The notes beneath the pieces were generated by a model that did no database searches, had not been told where the DNA came from, and was given only the letters and a program-made list of their open reading frames with translations. This document shows positions 34,678 to 42,639 of a DNA stretch of 64,000 bases, in pieces (the stretch's first letter is position 1; the number at the start of each line of letters is the position of its first letter). The stretch comes from JABMQB01 sp964575025 (GTDB lineage: Bacteria; Bacteroidota; Bacteroidia; Bacteroidales; Prolixibacteraceae), in assembly GCA_964575025.1 (NCBI GenBank), contig CAZNPV010000014.1, positions 13,672 to 77,671 on the forward strand, written 5' to 3'. A program made the position numbers and the translations under genes.

Positions 34678-35481
34678 GTGATCTGCCTTAAAACAAGGGA
34701 GGAAATAGAATTAATCCGGGAAAGTTGTTTGCTGGCAGGCAAAACACTGGCACAGATTGCCGGTATCATTCAGCCCGGTCTAACCACACTGGAGGTTAGC
34801 CAAATGGCTGAGGCGTTCATTAAAAAAAACGGTGGGGATTCAGCATTCAGGAAATACCGGCAATTTCCGTATGCACTCTCTATATCGGTTAACGATACTG
34901 TAACTTTCGGTATCCCTGATACCTGCAAAATTCAGGAAGACGATATCGTGTCGGTGGATTGCGGAGTGGTTAAAAATGGATGGTTCGGTAGTTCCTGTTA
35001 CACATTCCTGATGCAAGAGGGGGCAGAAGAGAAAAAACAGGTGTGTAAAACTGCCTTTGAAGCATTGCGTACAGCCACTGAGAATGCCATGGAAGGATAC
35101 TTTACAGGAGTCCTGGGAAACAGGGTTCAGCAGGTTGTGGAGAAAAATGGATTTTCGGTAGCCAGGGAAGTTACAGGCCATGGGACAGGCAGAGAATTTT
35201 ATGAACCGCCGGAAATACCAAATGCCGGGAAACAGTTTCAGGGTAAAAAAATGGTTTCGGGTATGGTACTAACCATCAAACCCATGGTGAATGCAGGAAC
35301 CCGTAAAATTTGCCTGCAGAAAAACGGGTGGACAGGAAAAACCTGTGACGGAAAACCGTCAGCCTGTTATGGACATACAGTGGCGGTGGGTCCTCAAAAG
35401 GCAGATATTTTATCAACATTTGATGAAATTGATTTAGAAATAAAAAAGAACAGGTATTTATGGCAAAACAGCCTTCAATAG
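34678..35481 (+). CDS. Methionine aminopeptidase-like protein, metal site lost (pseudoenzyme)
   Basis: The gene lies where map normally sits, between secY and infA, and the 267 residues align along the whole pita-bread fold. Key residues by E. coli numbering: His79 is Phe77 (VTFGIP), Asp97 is kept (Asp94, VDCG), Asp108 is Ser105 (FGSSCYT), His171 is kept (His168, GHGTGR), His178 is Tyr175 (FYEPP), Glu204 is Lys201 (TIKPMVN), and Glu235 is Gly232 (CYGHTV). Three of five metal ligands and two substrate-binding His are gone, so peptidase activity is very unlikely. The frame is intact and tightly packed, with a GTG start and a 22-nt overlap with infA, which argues for a retained non-catalytic role. 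A working Map must exist elsewhere. Confidence 0.9.
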   Translation: MICLKTREEIELIRESCLLAGKTLAQIAGIIQPGLTTLEVSQMAEAFIKKNGGDSAFRKYRQFPYALSISVNDTVTFGIPDTCKIQEDDIVSVDCGVVKNGWFGSSCYTFLMQEGAEEKKQVCKTAFEALRTATENAMEGYFTGVLGNRVQQVVEKNGFSVAREVTGHGTGREFYEPPEIPNAGKQFQGKKMVSGMVLTIKPMVNAGTRKICLQKNGWTGKTCDGKPSACYGHTVAVGPQKADILSTFDEIDLEIKKNRYLWQNSLQ

Positions 35482-35681
35482 AACAGGATGGTAAAATAAT
35501 TGAAGCATTATCAAATGCTATGTTCCGTGTGGAATTGGAAAACGGGCATATCATAACCGCACACATTTCGGGTAAAATGCGGATGCATTATATAAAGATA
35601 CTACCCGGAGATAAGGTGAAACTGGAAATGTCACCCTATGACCTGACAAAAGGCAGAATAACATTTAGATACAAAAATTAA
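35460..35681 (+). CDS. infA: Translation initiation factor IF-1
   Basis: IF-1 blocks the A site during initiation and helps IF-2 and IF-3. The 73-residue OB-fold protein starts MAKQPSIEQDGKIIEAL and ends KGRITFRYKN, as in the family. Its ATG lies 22 nt inside the 3' end of the Map-like gene, so its translation may be coupled to that gene. Confidence 0.98.
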   Translation: MAKQPSIEQDGKIIEALSNAMFRVELENGHIITAHISGKMRMHYIKILPGDKVKLEMSPYDLTKGRITFRYKN

Positions 35682-35692
35682 GCGACATACAA

Positions 35693-35809
35693 ATGAAAAC
35701 TCGTGTTTCAGTAAAAAAACGCAGTGCAGACTGCAAGATCGTACGAAGAAAGGGACGTTTATTCGTGATTAATAAAAAGAATCCGAAGTTTAAACAACGT
35801 CAGGGATAA
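35693..35809 (+). CDS. rpmJ: 50S ribosomal protein L36, zinc-free form
   Basis: A 38-codon gene found in the gap between infA and rpsM. It starts MKTRVSVKKRSADCKIVRRK and ends PKFKQRQG, clear L36. Of the zinc-ribbon ligands only one Cys remains (Cys14), so this is the zinc-free C- type. L36 bridges 23S rRNA helices in the 50S. Spacing to the neighbours (11 and 20 nt) is normal. Confidence 0.97.
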   Translation: MKTRVSVKKRSADCKIVRRKGRLFVINKKNPKFKQRQG

Positions 35810-35829
35810 ACAGTAAAAAAAGAAATTCT

Positions 35830-36207
35830 ATGGCACGTATTGTAGGTGTAGATATTCCGGATAACAAAAGAGGTGAAATTGCATTGACCTATGTATTCGG
35901 TATTGGCCGTAGCAGGGCCAATAAGATTTTGGCAGAAGCCGGGGTGGATAAAGATCTCAAAGTGAAAGACTGGAACGATGACCAGTTTAATGCAGTCCGC
36001 AGCGTCATCACCGAAAAGTTTACAGTTGAGGGTGAATTGCGCTCAGAAGTACAGCTGAATATTAAGCGGTTGATGGATATAGGGTGTTACCGGGGAATCC
36101 GTCATCGTATCGGATTACCTGTACGTGGGCAAAGCACCAAAAACAATGCCCGCACCCGTAAGGGAAAACGTAAAACAGTGGCTAACAAGAAAAAAGCTGT
36201 TAAATAG
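35830..36207 (+). CDS. rpsM: 30S ribosomal protein S13
   Basis: S13 is a 30S head protein that contacts the P-site tRNA and forms bridge B1 with L5. The 125 residues contain ALTYVFGIGRSRANKILAEA, IGCYRGIRHRIGLPVRGQ and TKNNARTRKGK, with a basic tail. First gene of the alpha block. Confidence 0.99.
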   Translation: MARIVGVDIPDNKRGEIALTYVFGIGRSRANKILAEAGVDKDLKVKDWNDDQFNAVRSVITEKFTVEGELRSEVQLNIKRLMDIGCYRGIRHRIGLPVRGQSTKNNARTRKGKRKTVANKKKAVK

Positions 36208-36217
36208 GAATTGAGTT

Positions 36218-36607
36218 ATGGCAAAAAAAACTGGATTAAGCAAAAAAAGGGTGGTGGTAATAGAACCTGTTGGACAGGCTCATATTCATTCATCCTTCAA
36301 TAATATCATCATTACGCTGGCAAATATGAACGGGGAGGTTATTTCCTGGTCTTCAGCAGGAAGAAAAGGATTCCGCGGGTCCAAGAAAAACACTCCGTAT
36401 GCGGCTCAGGTAGCAGCCGAAGAATGTGCAAAAACAGCATACGATTTAGGCCTCCGTAAGGTAAAAGTGTTTGTGAGAGGACCAGGGAATGGTCGCGAAT
36501 CAGCAATCCGGGCCATCAGCAATGTGGGAATTCAGGTAGCTGAAATTGTGGACGTAACCCCGCTTCCCCATAACGGATGCAGGCCGGCAAAAAGAAGACG
36601 AGTGTAA
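36218..36607 (+). CDS. rpsK: 30S ribosomal protein S11
   Basis: S11 is part of the 30S platform near the mRNA exit and E site. The 129 residues contain AHIHSSFNNIIITLANMNG and VKVFVRGPGNGRESAIRAI and end PPHNGCRPAKRRRV-like (PLPHNGCRPAKRRRV), conserved in bacteria. 19 nt before rpsD. Confidence 0.99.
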   Translation: MAKKTGLSKKRVVVIEPVGQAHIHSSFNNIIITLANMNGEVISWSSAGRKGFRGSKKNTPYAAQVAAEECAKTAYDLGLRKVKVFVRGPGNGRESAIRAISNVGIQVAEIVDVTPLPHNGCRPAKRRRV

Positions 36608-36626
36608 TTAGTAAAGCAGAAAATAA

Positions 36627-37235
36627 ATGGCAAGATACAGAGGACCAAAATCAAAAGTGGCAAGAAAATTCGGAGAACCTATTTTTGGGCCCGATAAGGT
36701 TTTTGAACACAAAAATTATCCTCCGGGAATGCACGGCATGTCCTCCAAAAGGAGGAAAAAATCAGAATACGGATTTCAATTGCAGGAGAAGCAAAAAGCA
36801 AAATATACTTACGGATTGCTTGAACGCCAGTTCAGGACCCTGTTTAAAAATGCCCAGGGATCGAAAGGTATTACCGGTGAAGTATTGCTCCAAATGCTCG
36901 AGGCCAGACTGGACAATGTGGTATTCCGGCTGGGTATTGCAAAAACAAGGACTGCTGCCCGTCAGTTTGTCGGACACAAACACATAACCGTAAACGGGAA
37001 AGTGGTAAACATCCCTTCCTATCAGGTAAAACCAGGCGATATCGTAGGAGTACGTGAAAAATCACAATCGCTGGAAGAAATTACCGAATCCCTGAATTCA
37101 AACCGGAGTGCCCGGTATGCATGGCTGGAATGGGATAGCGAAAAAATGGCCGGAAAGTTTCTGAATTTACCTGAACGCGAAGAAATTCCGGAAAATATTA
37201 AAGAACAATTGATCGTAGAATTATACTCGAAATAA
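36627..37235 (+). CDS. rpsD: 30S ribosomal protein S4
   Basis: S4 nucleates 30S body assembly, contributes to fidelity at the S4/S5 interface and in E. coli represses the alpha operon. The 202 residues start MARYRGPKSKVARKFG, with the N-terminal zinc-ribbon Cys positions absent. The S4 RNA-binding domain RLDNVVFRLGIAKTRTAARQ is intact, as is the C-terminal region. Confidence 0.99.
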   Translation: MARYRGPKSKVARKFGEPIFGPDKVFEHKNYPPGMHGMSSKRRKKSEYGFQLQEKQKAKYTYGLLERQFRTLFKNAQGSKGITGEVLLQMLEARLDNVVFRLGIAKTRTAARQFVGHKHITVNGKVVNIPSYQVKPGDIVGVREKSQSLEEITESLNSNRSARYAWLEWDSEKMAGKFLNLPEREEIPENIKEQLIVELYSK

Positions 37236-37254
37236 AAACTTTAGATTAGGTATT

Positions 37255-38247
37255 ATGGCAATATTAGCGTTCCAAAAACCTGACAAGGTGATCATGATTG
37301 AATCCGACAACAAATTCGGAAAATTCGAATTTCGTCCGTTGGAACCCGGTTATGGCATTACCATCGGCAATGCCCTCCGCAGAATCTTACTTTCATCGCT
37401 TGAAGGGTATGCAATTACAACCGTTAAAATTGAAGGAGTAGACCACGAATTTTCTACGATTAAGGGGGTGATTGAAGATGTGACCGATATCATCCTTAAT
37501 CTGAAACAAATCCGGTTTAAAAAGGAAGTGGAAGATTTTGACAACGAAGAGGTGACGGTTAATCTAACCGGTCAGGAAGTATTTACAGCCGGCGATATCA
37601 ATAAGTTTATGACCGGATTCAGGGTCCTGAACCCCGAATTGGTGATCTGCAGAATGGAACCGGATGTGAAGTTCCAAATGGCAATCTCCATTAACAAAGG
37701 GAGGGGATACATACCGGCTGTGGAAAATAAACCCGTTGAAAGCGAATTCGGAGTCATTGCCATCGATTCAATCTATACCCCGATCAAACAGGTGAAATAT
37801 GCCGTTGAGAATTTCCGCGTCGAACAGAAAACCGACTATGAAAAACTGATCATCGATATCACTACCGATGGTTCAATCCATCCAAAAGAAGCATTAAAGG
37901 AAGCTGCCAAGATACTGATTTACCATTTCATGCTCTTTTCAGATGAAAAGATCACCCTGGATTCCGATGAGAAATTTGCCAACGACGAATTTGATGAAGA
38001 GGTATTGCATATGCGCCAGCTGCTTAAAACCAAACTGGTAGACCTTGACCTTTCGGTCAGGGCACTGAATTGCCTGAAAGCTGCTGACGTCGATACACTG
38101 GGTGACCTGGTTCAGTATAACCGCAACGACCTGCTGAAATTCAGAAATTTTGGCAAAAAGTCATTAACCGAACTGGATGATCTTTTAAGTGGGATGAATC
38201 TGAATTTCGGGATGGATATAACCAAGTATAAATTAGATAAGGATTAA
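37255..38247 (+). CDS. rpoA: RNA polymerase alpha subunit
   Basis: Alpha starts assembly of RNA polymerase and contacts activators and UP elements. The 330 residues have the N-terminal dimerisation and insert domains (FEFRPLEPGYGITIGNALRR near 22-42) and a C-terminal domain after a linker (about 255-320, LDLSVRALNCLKAADVDTLG). It lies between rpsD and rplQ (5 nt), so it is transcribed with ribosomal protein genes. Confidence 0.99.
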   Translation: MAILAFQKPDKVIMIESDNKFGKFEFRPLEPGYGITIGNALRRILLSSLEGYAITTVKIEGVDHEFSTIKGVIEDVTDIILNLKQIRFKKEVEDFDNEEVTVNLTGQEVFTAGDINKFMTGFRVLNPELVICRMEPDVKFQMAISINKGRGYIPAVENKPVESEFGVIAIDSIYTPIKQVKYAVENFRVEQKTDYEKLIIDITTDGSIHPKEALKEAAKILIYHFMLFSDEKITLDSDEKFANDEFDEEVLHMRQLLKTKLVDLDLSVRALNCLKAADVDTLGDLVQYNRNDLLKFRNFGKKSLTELDDLLSGMNLNFGMDITKYKLDKD

Positions 38248-38252
38248 AGGCA

Positions 38253-39053
38253 ATGAGACATAATAAGAAATTTAATCATTTAAGCAGGACCAGCGCCCAC
38301 AGAAAAGCTCTGCTTGCCAATATGGCAAGCTCTCTGATCCTGCATAAACGGATTGCGACGACTCTGGCTAAAGCAAAAGCCTTACGGATGTATGTGGAAC
38401 CGCTGATTACAAAAGCGAAGAATGATACAACGCATTCACGAAGGATTGTTTTCAGCTATCTGAAAGACAAGTATGCTGTTTCGGAATTGTTTCGCGATGT
38501 GGCAGCTAAAATTGCCGATCGTCCGGGGGGCTACACCAGGATCCTGAAAACCGGAAACCGGCTGGGGGATAACGCTGATATGTGCATTATTGAACTGGTC
38601 GATTACAATGAAGCAATGCTTGTTTCGCAGGAAGAAGGCCAGAAACCAAAACGCCGCCGTTCACGCCGCGGAGGAACCAGTGGTAAAAAAACAAGTACAC
38701 CCACAGCCGAAACGAAAAAGGGACAGCCCAAAGCTGCTGTGGAAGAGAACACTGAAGAGGTGAAACCCGAACCGCAGGAAGAAACGGCCGAAGAGGTCAA
38801 AGCGGAAGCTCCTGCTGAAGAGATCAAAGCGGAAGCTCCTGCTGAAGAGGTTAAAGCGGAAGCTCCTGCTGAAGAGGTTAAAGCGGAAGCTCCTGCCGAA
38901 GAGGATAAAGCGGAAGCTCCTGCCGAAGAAGTAAAAGCAGAAGAACCCAAAACGGAAGCAGAACCTGCTAACGAAACAAAAGCCGAAGCAAAGGAGAAAA
39001 AAGCAGAGGAAGAACCTGAAAAAGAAAAAGGTTCTGAAGAGAAAAAGAAATAA
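38253..39053 (+). CDS. rplQ: 50S ribosomal protein L17 with long acidic repeat tail
   Basis: L17 lies on the solvent side near the exit tunnel. Residues 1 to about 120 are an ordinary L17 (MRHNKKFNHLSRTSAHRKAL, LANMASSLILHKRIATTLAK). A basic linker KPKRRRSRRGG follows, then a roughly 100-residue Lys/Glu/Ala/Pro-rich tail built from 9-residue repeats of EEVKAEAPA. At 266 residues it is more than twice the E. coli length (127); extended tails are common in the phylum, but this repeat array is long. The tail is probably disordered. Last gene of the cluster, followed by a terminator. Confidence 0.97.
   Translation: MRHNKKFNHLSRTSAHRKALLANMASSLILHKRIATTLAKAKALRMYVEPLITKAKNDTTHSRRIVFSYLKDKYAVSELFRDVAAKIADRPGGYTRILKTGNRLGDNADMCIIELVDYNEAMLVSQEEGQKPKRRRSRRGGTSGKKTSTPTAETKKGQPKAAVEENTEEVKPEPQEETAEEVKAEAPAEEIKAEAPAEEVKAEAPAEEVKAEAPAEEDKAEAPAEEVKAEEPKTEAEPANETKAEAKEKKAEEEPEKEKGSEEKKK
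38790..38924 (+). repeat. Five tandem 27-bp repeats inside rplQ
   Basis: Five in-frame 27-nt units encode EEVKAEAPA with Val/Ile/Asp variation at the third position, and a sixth degenerate unit follows to about 38951. The units are nearly identical at DNA level, so copy number may vary between strains by slippage or recombination. Confidence 0.9.
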
Positions 39054-39075
39054 GTGAATTTTTTAAGATAAGATG

Positions 39076-39106
39076 AACAAGGCCGGATTTTTCCGGCCTT
39101 GTTTGT
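39076..39106 (+). terminator. Terminator of the ribosomal protein cluster
   Basis: AACAAGGCCGGA and TCCGGCCTTGTT form a perfect 12-bp stem with a TTTT loop, followed by TGTTTTC. It lies between rplQ and the convergent FAD-oxidase gene and may act in both directions. Confidence 0.88.
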
Positions 39107-39116
39107 TTTCTGATGC

Positions 39117-40811
39117 TTACTTGTCGAGTCCCAGCTGCCCGCCCGGATTCATGATTCCGTTCGGATCAAAATGGTTTTTTAACGCATTCAGAACGTTCAT
39201 TGTTGTTTTTCCCAGGTGTTGTTCCATCCAGGGGGCAATCATCCGGCCTACCCCATGGTGGTGTGATAACGAGCCACCTGAATCTGCGATGGTCTGAATG
39301 ATCCCTTTCTGGAATTCACAGTAGGCGTTCACATCGTGTTCCCTGATGATATAGATAAAGTAGAGATTGGTTCCCTGCGGGTAAAAATGGGAGGCATGGC
39401 AAAGGCAAATAGTCTGCGGCCTGCTTTTAATAAACGCTCTGACCTTCTGGTGAACCGTGTGCAGATTATCCCACATGACGCTTGCTTCAAGGGTGTCGAT
39501 CAGAATACCGTAGTCCATCAGCTCTTCTTTCAGGTAGGGATCCTTGTACCGTCCCGATTCCCATTTGCGGGCCGGATAGGAGGTCAGAAACATGCCCCCT
39601 TGTTTGCGGCAAATACGTTTTACCTCCCGTTTAATATTTTTTGTCTGACTCTTTGCTCCGTCCGCGGTTCCCAGGAAGAGGCACCGTTCCTTTGGTTTAT
39701 ACCCCCGGAGGGCCATCAGTTTGTCGAAAATGGTTCCTTCAATGCCGTAAAGCTTAAGTCCGTGGTGGGTTTCTTCGGGGTCGGAAATACGAAATACGGA
39801 CGGCATACCGAATTCGCCCTGGCAGATTTCTCTGGAAGCTTCCACTGCCGACTCCCAGTCGCGGAAAATAAACCCGAAATACTTTCTGTTTTCAGGCATG
39901 TACCGGAATATTTTCCAGGTGACTTCCACCACCACGCCAAAGGCTCCTTCGCTACCTTTGATCATGTCGGTGATTTTGGGGCCTGTGGCAGTTGCGGGAT
40001 AATCCAGTGTTCTAAGGATGCCGGCAGGGGTTACCACTTCCAGGCTCAGGATGAAATTTGCTGCATCGCCGTAATAGGACGATTGCTGTCCGGATCCCAG
40101 TGTAACAATCCAGCCGCCTACCGAAGAGTATTCGAACGACTGGGGGAAATGACCACAGGTAAACCGGTGGGTGCACCCATATTTTTCCGGGGCCCGGTTC
40201 AGTGTTTCTTCAAAAGCCGGCCCCAGGATACCAGCCTCTACGGTGGCCGTTTGGTTCTTTTCATGGAGGGCAATCACCCGGTTCATATGGGTGGAAAGCA
40301 CCAGGGTAATGCCTCCTTTTTCAGGGTATAATCCGAAATTTACCGAGGTGCCACCTCCATAGACATACACAGGAATCCGCTCCCGGTTGCATAATCCGAG
40401 AATTTCAACCACCTCAGCTTTATTCCGGGGATGGACTACCAGATTGGTAATCTTTCCTGTCAGCTTCCTGCGCAGCTTCATGTGTTCTTCCAGGGTCTGC
40501 CCGGTGGAGTATTTTAACCGGTCGTATTCCGAAACAGAGACATTCTCCGGACCGCAAATTTTGGTAAGGGCATCTGTTATCTTTGGATCCAGTGACGAAG
40601 GAACGGAAAGGTCCACTTTCTCATTGCCTGTGGATTCTTTAGCACGGAAGTCTTCGTCTGTAAGGGCAAAGGTTTTTTTTAATTCTTCATAAAACCTTGG
40701 GTTGGGATGTTTAAATCCTTCCGGGTTTCCGTATTTGAAAATCGAGCGGAACGAATCCTTCCCGGGGGCGGATTTTGACCAGTCGGGAGTGAAAGGTATT
40801 TGTTTTGCCAT
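39117..40811 (-). CDS. FAD-binding oxidase, alkyl-DHAP-synthase-like
   Basis: A 564-residue flavoprotein of the VAO/PCMH family. The FAD-binding domain has VYVYGGGTSVNFG (about 148-160) and SSVGGWIVTLGSGQQS. The C-terminal domain ends SHHHGVGRMIAPW (His517-519) and NPGGQLG; the HHH motif is characteristic of alkyl-dihydroxyacetonephosphate synthase, which makes the ether bond of ether lipids in eukaryotes. It is followed upstream after 12 nt by a glycerol-3-phosphate dehydrogenase on the same strand, whose product DHAP is the backbone for ADPS substrates. Bacterial homologues have not been assigned a function by me; it may be a D-hydroxyacid or glycerol-phosphate oxidase instead. Confidence 0.75.
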   Translation of the reverse strand: MAKQIPFTPDWSKSAPGKDSFRSIFKYGNPEGFKHPNPRFYEELKKTFALTDEDFRAKESTGNEKVDLSVPSSLDPKITDALTKICGPENVSVSEYDRLKYSTGQTLEEHMKLRRKLTGKITNLVVHPRNKAEVVEILGLCNRERIPVYVYGGGTSVNFGLYPEKGGITLVLSTHMNRVIALHEKNQTATVEAGILGPAFEETLNRAPEKYGCTHRFTCGHFPQSFEYSSVGGWIVTLGSGQQSSYYGDAANFILSLEVVTPAGILRTLDYPATATGPKITDMIKGSEGAFGVVVEVTWKIFRYMPENRKYFGFIFRDWESAVEASREICQGEFGMPSVFRISDPEETHHGLKLYGIEGTIFDKLMALRGYKPKERCLFLGTADGAKSQTKNIKREVKRICRKQGGMFLTSYPARKWESGRYKDPYLKEELMDYGILIDTLEASVMWDNLHTVHQKVRAFIKSRPQTICLCHASHFYPQGTNLYFIYIIREHDVNAYCEFQKGIIQTIADSGGSLSHHHGVGRMIAPWMEQHLGKTTMNVLNALKNHFDPNGIMNPGGQLGLDK

Positions 40812-40823
40812 CTTAAAAAACCT

Positions 40824-42470
40824 TTAATTTTCAGGTATCGTATAGTATTCTTTTGTGTTTGCAATTTCCTGTTTTTTCCGGAAATCATCCCATCCGGCTT
40901 CTACAGCAGCTATGTCAGCAACTCTTGAGAGGAGAGCTTCCCCGGGGTATCCCAGCGTTCCCATACCGGTTCGGCGAAGCAGAATGTCATTCAGCGTCTG
41001 TGCCATTTCATGCCGTATGGCATAGACAACCTGCGCTCCCATTTCACCCTCATCATTCAGGCGGATCGCCAGTTTGCTGTCCAAGGCTGCAATTCTCATG
41101 AGGGAATCCAGCTCGGTTCCATACATTTTTACCAGCAAATCAATTTGTTGTTTGTCAAAAGAGGCATACTCCATTTGTTTGTTTCGGGTGAAAATGTCCA
41201 GGTTGTTGATTTCACACCCGGTGAGGTATCTTTTTGCAGAAACCGATGAAACCATTGGCTTTTTAAGTTCCCTGAAAATACGGTTGGTGACTTTTCTGGC
41301 CAGGTTCCGGCTGGTTGTGTATTTTCCTCCTTCCACGGTCAGTAACCCGGAAATTCCTTCTTTTTCATGGGTGGAAATTTCATATTTCCGGGATGAATGG
41401 TAACTGTCTTTTGTATGATTTTCCACAAGGGGACGCAATCCTCCGTATGCATAAACAATATCTTCCAGGGTGATTTTTTCGGATTGACCAAAAACAGGAT
41501 TGATCTCATCGAGAAATTCCCGGATGGCTTTTTTTGTTATCCGGTAATCATCCGGATCTCCAAAATATTCCTTGTCGGTAGTTCCGATCAGGGTATGACC
41601 GCGCCATGGGACAAAAAAACAGTGCCTTCCGTCTTTTGTGGATGCCGTTATGACATAGTGGTTTACTTTTTTTCCGGTAAGGATATGAATTCCTTCCGAA
41701 CGCCTGATAGGTCTGTTCTCCCGGTCTCCTGTAACGTTAGCCAGGATTTTGTCGGCCCAGGGGCCCGCACAGTTCACAATAAACGGGCACTTTACCGTGA
41801 TCTCCCTGTTCCTGATCCGGTCTTTTATGATGGCGCCTGAAATCGTTTTCTTCCCGTTTTTCTCCGACATCAGAATATTTTTTGCCTCTGCGTAATTTGA
41901 AATTGCAGCACCCTGCCCGGCAGCCGATTTTAGAAAGGCCAGGGTCAGCCGTTCGGGATAAAAATTCATGCCATCAAAATAGAGACTGCCCCCTTTCAAG
42001 CCGGTTTTCAACACTTCCGGTTCACTATGGATCAATTCATGGCGGTTGATATTTTTATGCCATGGCATTTTTTTGCTGCCATCCCACAGTTTATTTTTAT
42101 CCGGTGAAAGAAGATCGTAAAAAATCATGCCTGCTTTGACCAGCCATTTCGGATAGGGATCTCCTTTATAATGGACCAATACAAAGGGCAACGGATGAAC
42201 CAGGTTCGGGGCAATGTTCATGAAAACCCGGCGTTCACGCAACGATTCGCGTACAAGGCCGATTTCAAATCGTGTCAGGTAACGGAACCCGCCGTGGATC
42301 ATTTTGGAGGTCGCTGCTGACGTGGCTCCTCCAAAATCAGATTTATCAACCAACGCTACTTTTAATCCCCTCAAGGCTGTTTCATAGGCAACAGCAGCTC
42401 CTGTGATCCCTCCTCCTATAACAAGTACTTCATAGCTGGCATCTGTGTTTGATTCAATAAAACGATCCAT
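40824..42470 (-). CDS. FAD-dependent glycerol-3-phosphate dehydrogenase
   Basis: GlpA/GlpD-type enzyme that oxidises sn-glycerol-3-phosphate to DHAP at the membrane and passes electrons to quinone. The 548 residues begin with an FAD dinucleotide-binding motif (VIGGGITGAAVAYETALRG, 17-35), and contain ATSKMIHGGFRYL, the conserved FVPWRGHTLIGTTD and YGGLRPLV, and a C-terminal helical DAO_C domain. It lies 12 nt upstream of the ADPS-like gene, most likely one operon. Neither glycerol kinase nor facilitator is adjacent. GlpA and GlpD cannot be told apart from this alone. Confidence 0.92.
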   Translation of the reverse strand: MDRFIESNTDASYEVLVIGGGITGAAVAYETALRGLKVALVDKSDFGGATSAATSKMIHGGFRYLTRFEIGLVRESLRERRVFMNIAPNLVHPLPFVLVHYKGDPYPKWLVKAGMIFYDLLSPDKNKLWDGSKKMPWHKNINRHELIHSEPEVLKTGLKGGSLYFDGMNFYPERLTLAFLKSAAGQGAAISNYAEAKNILMSEKNGKKTISGAIIKDRIRNREITVKCPFIVNCAGPWADKILANVTGDRENRPIRRSEGIHILTGKKVNHYVITASTKDGRHCFFVPWRGHTLIGTTDKEYFGDPDDYRITKKAIREFLDEINPVFGQSEKITLEDIVYAYGGLRPLVENHTKDSYHSSRKYEISTHEKEGISGLLTVEGGKYTTSRNLARKVTNRIFRELKKPMVSSVSAKRYLTGCEINNLDIFTRNKQMEYASFDKQQIDLLVKMYGTELDSLMRIAALDSKLAIRLNDEGEMGAQVVYAIRHEMAQTLNDILLRRTGMGTLGYPGEALLSRVADIAAVEAGWDDFRKKQEIANTKEYYTIPEN

Positions 42471-42639
42471 GAAAAGTATTTTTGATTTAAAGGTATCAAT
42501 TATGCATAGAGAAAAGGTAGGAACAGAATGATATTTTTTTATTTTTAGCAGATATTTCTTCGGAAAGGATTCCTGCTTTTCATAGAGATGGAATCCTTCG
42601 TACCGTGAAATAGTCGAAAGCTATTTAAACTTTATTTCA

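Noticed and set aside
38603..38950. Minus-strand frame of 115 codons with Ser/Ala repeats
   Set aside because: It is the antisense of the rplQ repeat tail.
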